Assembly: GCF_027490375.1 (NCBI RefSeq)
Contig: NZ_JAIXYH010000052.1
Coordinates: 1-34,306 of the forward strand
DNA length: 34,306 nucleotides
Source of the DNA: Flavobacterium sp.
GTDB lineage: Bacteria > Bacteroidota > Bacteroidia > Flavobacteriales > Flavobacteriaceae
Direction: 5' to 3'
A program made the translations under genes and the position numbers. Below the pieces are notes generated by a model. It made no database searches and had not been told where the DNA came from. It worked only from the letters and a program-made list of their open reading frames with translations. Positions 32,463 to 34,306 of this stretch are shown piece by piece (position 1 is the stretch's first letter; each line of letters begins with the position of its first letter).

Positions 32463-32491
32463 AAGCTAGAGACGAGAAACGAGAAACTAGA
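32463..32491. repeat. Inverted heptamer repeats left of the four-helix-bundle gene
   Basis: GAAGCTAGAGACGAGAAACG then AGAAACTAG consists of heptamer units related to AAACTAG and AAACGAG, the reverse complement of the CTAGTTT and CTCGCTT units on the other side of the gene. The two sides thus form imperfect inverted flanks around 32487-32852. Confidence 0.55.
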
Positions 32492-32852
32492 CTTGATTCG
32501 TTTTTTCCAACTTATTGATGAATCCTGTCATCATTTTTTGGAATTCATCTAGTTTATCTTCAATCGTTTTAGCCTGATTGTTATCTATATAATTATTTTG
32601 TTGAGCAATTAAAATTTGTGTTTGTACTTCAAAAGAAGAACCTAAACTTATGTTCAAATAATGCAGAAAATATCTGTTGCCTCTATTTGAACCTTCAGCG
32701 ATATTAGAAGCCATTGAAACGCTAGCTCGATTAATTTGATTAGATAGTCCATAAAGCTCATGCTTCGGAAATTCGAGTGTTACCTTATGTACATCTAGAG
32801 CAATGTCCATAGCCAGATTCCAAATTTTTAGATTTTTAAAATTGTGTTTCAT
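32487..32852 (-). CDS. Four-helix-bundle protein (S23 / 23S rRNA intervening-sequence family)
   Basis: The 121-residue protein shows the family pattern: FKNLKIWNLAMDIALDVHKV at the N-terminus, FPKHELYGLSNQINRASVSM, SNIAEGSNRGN, and a C-terminal SSFEVQTQILIAQQ helix. These form pentameric four-helix bundles. The family occurs inside 23S rRNA intervening sequences and as free-standing genes, and its relative Avd serves diversity-generating retroelements; no reverse transcriptase is present here. It lies between two beta-oxidation genes and is bracketed by inverted heptamer repeats and a CCCGAT palindrome, so it looks inserted. Function unknown. Confidence 0.9.
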   Translation of the reverse strand: MKHNFKNLKIWNLAMDIALDVHKVTLEFPKHELYGLSNQINRASVSMASNIAEGSNRGNRYFLHYLNISLGSSFEVQTQILIAQQNNYIDNNQAKTIEDKLDEFQKMMTGFINKLEKTNQV

Positions 32853-32879
32853 TATCTCGAATAATCTCGCTTCTAGTTT

Positions 32880-32900
32880 CTCTCCCGATAGCCATCGGGA
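32880..32900. repeat. CCCGAT palindrome at the array edge, copy 1
   Basis: TCCCGATAGCCATCGGGA (32883-32900) is an imperfect palindrome directly before the heptamer array. A decayed copy, CCCGATCGCTATCAG, follows the array at 33010-33024. Both are preceded by TCT. Palindromes like these border four-helix-bundle genes in other Bacteroidota, by my recollection. Confidence 0.55.
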
Positions 32901-33005
32901 CTAGTTTCTAGTTTCTAGTTTCTAGTTTCTAGTTTCTAGTTTCTAGTTTCTAGTTTCTAGTTTCTAGTTTCTAGTTTCTAGTTTCTAGCTTCTCGCTTCT
33001 CGCTT
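32901..33005. repeat. Tandem 7-bp array: 12 CTAGTTT plus 3 variant units
   Basis: Twelve exact CTAGTTT units run from 32901 to 32984, followed by CTAGCTT, CTCGCTT and CTCGCTT (32985-33005). A separate pair, CTCGCTT then CTAGTTT, precedes the palindrome at about 32867-32880. The uniform middle and varied edge suggest recent slippage expansion from the edge unit. It lies between the thiolase stop and the four-helix-bundle gene start, so copy number could affect transcription through the operon. Confidence 0.9.
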
Positions 33006-33033
33006 CTCTCCCGATCGCTATCAGCATCCAATC

Positions 33034-34215
33034 CTACATCACTTCAAACACTCCAGCGGTTCCTTGTCCGGTGCCGACGCACATGGTTACGAGTCCGTAT
33101 TTAAGGTTGCGACGTTTCATTTCGTCGAATATTTGTACACTGAGTTTTGCGCCGGTGCAACCCAGCGGATGGCCCAAAGCAATGGCACCACCGTTTACGT
33201 TTATGATTTCTGGATTGAGTTGCAACTCGCGAATAACGGCTAACGATTGTGCCGCAAATGCTTCGTTTAATTCGATTAACTGAATATCGTTTTGCGACAA
33301 ACCGGCTTGTTTTAAGGCTTTTGGAATTGCTTTTACAGGACCAATTCCCATAATGCGTGGTTCAACGCCAGAAGATGCAAAATTTACCAAACGCGCAATT
33401 GGCGTTAAGTTGTGACGCTTCAAAAATTCTTCGCTTACAACCAATACAAACGCAGCGCCGTCGCTCATTTGCGAAGAAGTTCCGGCAGTTACGGTCCCGT
33501 CGGCAGCAAAAACAGGGCGGAGTTTAGCTAAAGCCGCAAGGTTGGTGTCGGCACGTGGCCCTTCATCTTGAGTAACGGTATACGATTTGGTTTCTTTTTT
33601 ACCTTTTTCGTTTAAAAACGTTTGTTCAACAGTAATCGGAACAATTTGATTGTCGAATTTATTTTCGGCTATGGCTTTCAATGCTTTTTGATGCGATTCG
33701 AAGGCAAACAAATCTTGGTCTTCGCGACTGATGTTGAATTGTTTCGCGACAGCTTCGGCCGTTAAGCCCATTCCCCAATAGTAATCTTCGTGTCCGGATT
33801 TAGCCACTTCGTAATCAGGTACAGGCTTGTATCCGCCCATTGGGATATAGCTCATGCTTTCGGCACCACCGGCTAAAATACAATCGGCCATACCGCTTTG
33901 AATTTTTGCAGTAGCGATACCAATAGTTTCTAAACCTGATGCGCAATAGCGATTTACGGTTACACCAGGAACGTCTTCAACTTTAAGTCCCATGAGCGAG
34001 ATTAGTCGACCCACGTTCAGGCCTTGTTCGGCTTCGGGCATGGCATTTCCTACAATAACATCGTCGATTTCTTTTTTGTCGATTTGTGGAAATTGCGCCA
34101 TTAAATGGGCAATGGTTTCCGCTGCCAGTTCGTCCGGACGTTTAAAACGGAACACGCCTTTCGGAGCTTTTCCAACGGCTGTTCGGTAGCCGGCAACGAT
34201 ATATGCTGTTTTCAT
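33034..34215 (-). CDS. Acetyl-CoA acyltransferase (3-ketoacyl-CoA thiolase)
   Basis: The 393-residue thiolase has the acyl-enzyme Cys91 in NRYCASGLE, the GHPLGCTG motif with His349 and the second active Cys379 in TMCVGTGQG. The GGAESMS and NEAFAAQ motifs are also present. It cleaves 3-ketoacyl-CoA to acetyl-CoA plus a shortened acyl-CoA in beta-oxidation. It is complete and of normal length. The downstream acyl-CoA dehydrogenase gene suggests a beta-oxidation operon; the hydroxyacyl-CoA dehydrogenase partner would lie to the right, outside the window. Confidence 0.95.
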   Translation of the reverse strand: MKTAYIVAGYRTAVGKAPKGVFRFKRPDELAAETIAHLMAQFPQIDKKEIDDVIVGNAMPEAEQGLNVGRLISLMGLKVEDVPGVTVNRYCASGLETIGIATAKIQSGMADCILAGGAESMSYIPMGGYKPVPDYEVAKSGHEDYYWGMGLTAEAVAKQFNISREDQDLFAFESHQKALKAIAENKFDNQIVPITVEQTFLNEKGKKETKSYTVTQDEGPRADTNLAALAKLRPVFAADGTVTAGTSSQMSDGAAFVLVVSEEFLKRHNLTPIARLVNFASSGVEPRIMGIGPVKAIPKALKQAGLSQNDIQLIELNEAFAAQSLAVIRELQLNPEIINVNGGAIALGHPLGCTGAKLSVQIFDEMKRRNLKYGLVTMCVGTGQGTAGVFEVM

Positions 34216-34223
34216 GATTATAG

Positions 34224-34306
34224 TATTAAGATTTGAGTATTAAGTATTAAGATTTGAGTATTAAGTATTAAGATTTGAGTATTAAGTATTAAGATTTGAG
34301 TATTAA
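34224..34306. repeat. 21-bp tandem repeat upstream of the thiolase gene, runs off the edge
   Basis: Four head-to-tail copies of TATTAAGATTTGAGTATTAA plus G start at 34224, 34245, 34266 and 34287; the last is cut by the window end. Each copy carries two TATTAAG heptamers. The array begins 9 bases before the thiolase ATG on its upstream side, so it may lie in the 5' region of that transcript. Confidence 0.9.

Noticed and set aside
32487..32852. Avd protein of a diversity-generating retroelement
   Set aside because: The fold is related, but there is no reverse transcriptase or template/variable repeat in the window.
32901..33005. CRISPR array
   Set aside because: The units are 7 bp and contiguous, with no spacers and no cas genes nearby.

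Overview
The window looks like a chromosomal segment of a Bacteroidota bacterium, most likely from the class Flavobacteriia. The grounds are the moderate-to-low GC, the gene families (a Bacteroidota-type UbiA prenyltransferase beside maf, DUF2975/XRE pairs, S23 four-helix-bundle genes, an FtsX/HlyD/TolC exporter operon), a TAnnTTTG-type promoter and intergenic repeats of a style I associate with this phylum. No rRNA, tRNA, CRISPR array, transposase or integrase was seen.

Layout. Bases 1-7013 are mostly leftward envelope genes: a BamA/TamA-like barrel protein, a three-gene YtxH/YqjE-like membrane cluster, then ubiA-like prenyltransferase - maf - truncated MscS, and a secreted Arg/Ser/Thr-rich protein. 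Bases 7360-9663 are a rightward unit: a divergent Lgt paralogue, a radical SAM protein of the tetraether-synthase (Tes/MJ0619) family, and a 56-residue membrane protein. Bases 9765-17485 are housekeeping genes: MFS transporter, TatD-like hydrolase, tcdA, an SRPBCC/GyrI-like protein, a MazG-like pyrophosphohydrolase, ilvE, and a divergent NmrA-type reductase / HxlR regulator pair with a repeat-rich operator region.

Bases 17490-20960 are an accessory region. It has AT-rich small genes, recurrent hairpins, one gene flanked by a 15-bp inverted repeat (14/15 matched), and an attC-like imperfect palindrome. This looks like an integron-type gene cassette with no integrase nearby. The second unit there holds a two-TM protein overlapped by a 49-residue Pro/Lys-tailed microprotein. 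Nothing here has a clear function.

Bases 21229-30285 hold a DUF2975/XRE pair, a triple-BON protein, a six-gene export operon (ATPase, HlyD adaptor, FtsX permease, DUF6544-like protein, TolC, small membrane protein) and a nitroreductase-like protein. Bases 30657-34215 are a leftward fatty-acid beta-oxidation pair (acyl-CoA dehydrogenase and thiolase). It is split by a four-helix-bundle gene bordered by inverted heptamer repeats, one side of which has expanded into a 105-bp array. A 21-bp tandem repeat runs off the right edge.

The most interesting parts are the Lgt-like/Tes-like module, which has lost key Lgt residues and may act on membrane lipids or lipoproteins, and the cassette-like region with its two-TM/microprotein pair. 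All functional statements rest on reading motifs by eye; no database search was run.
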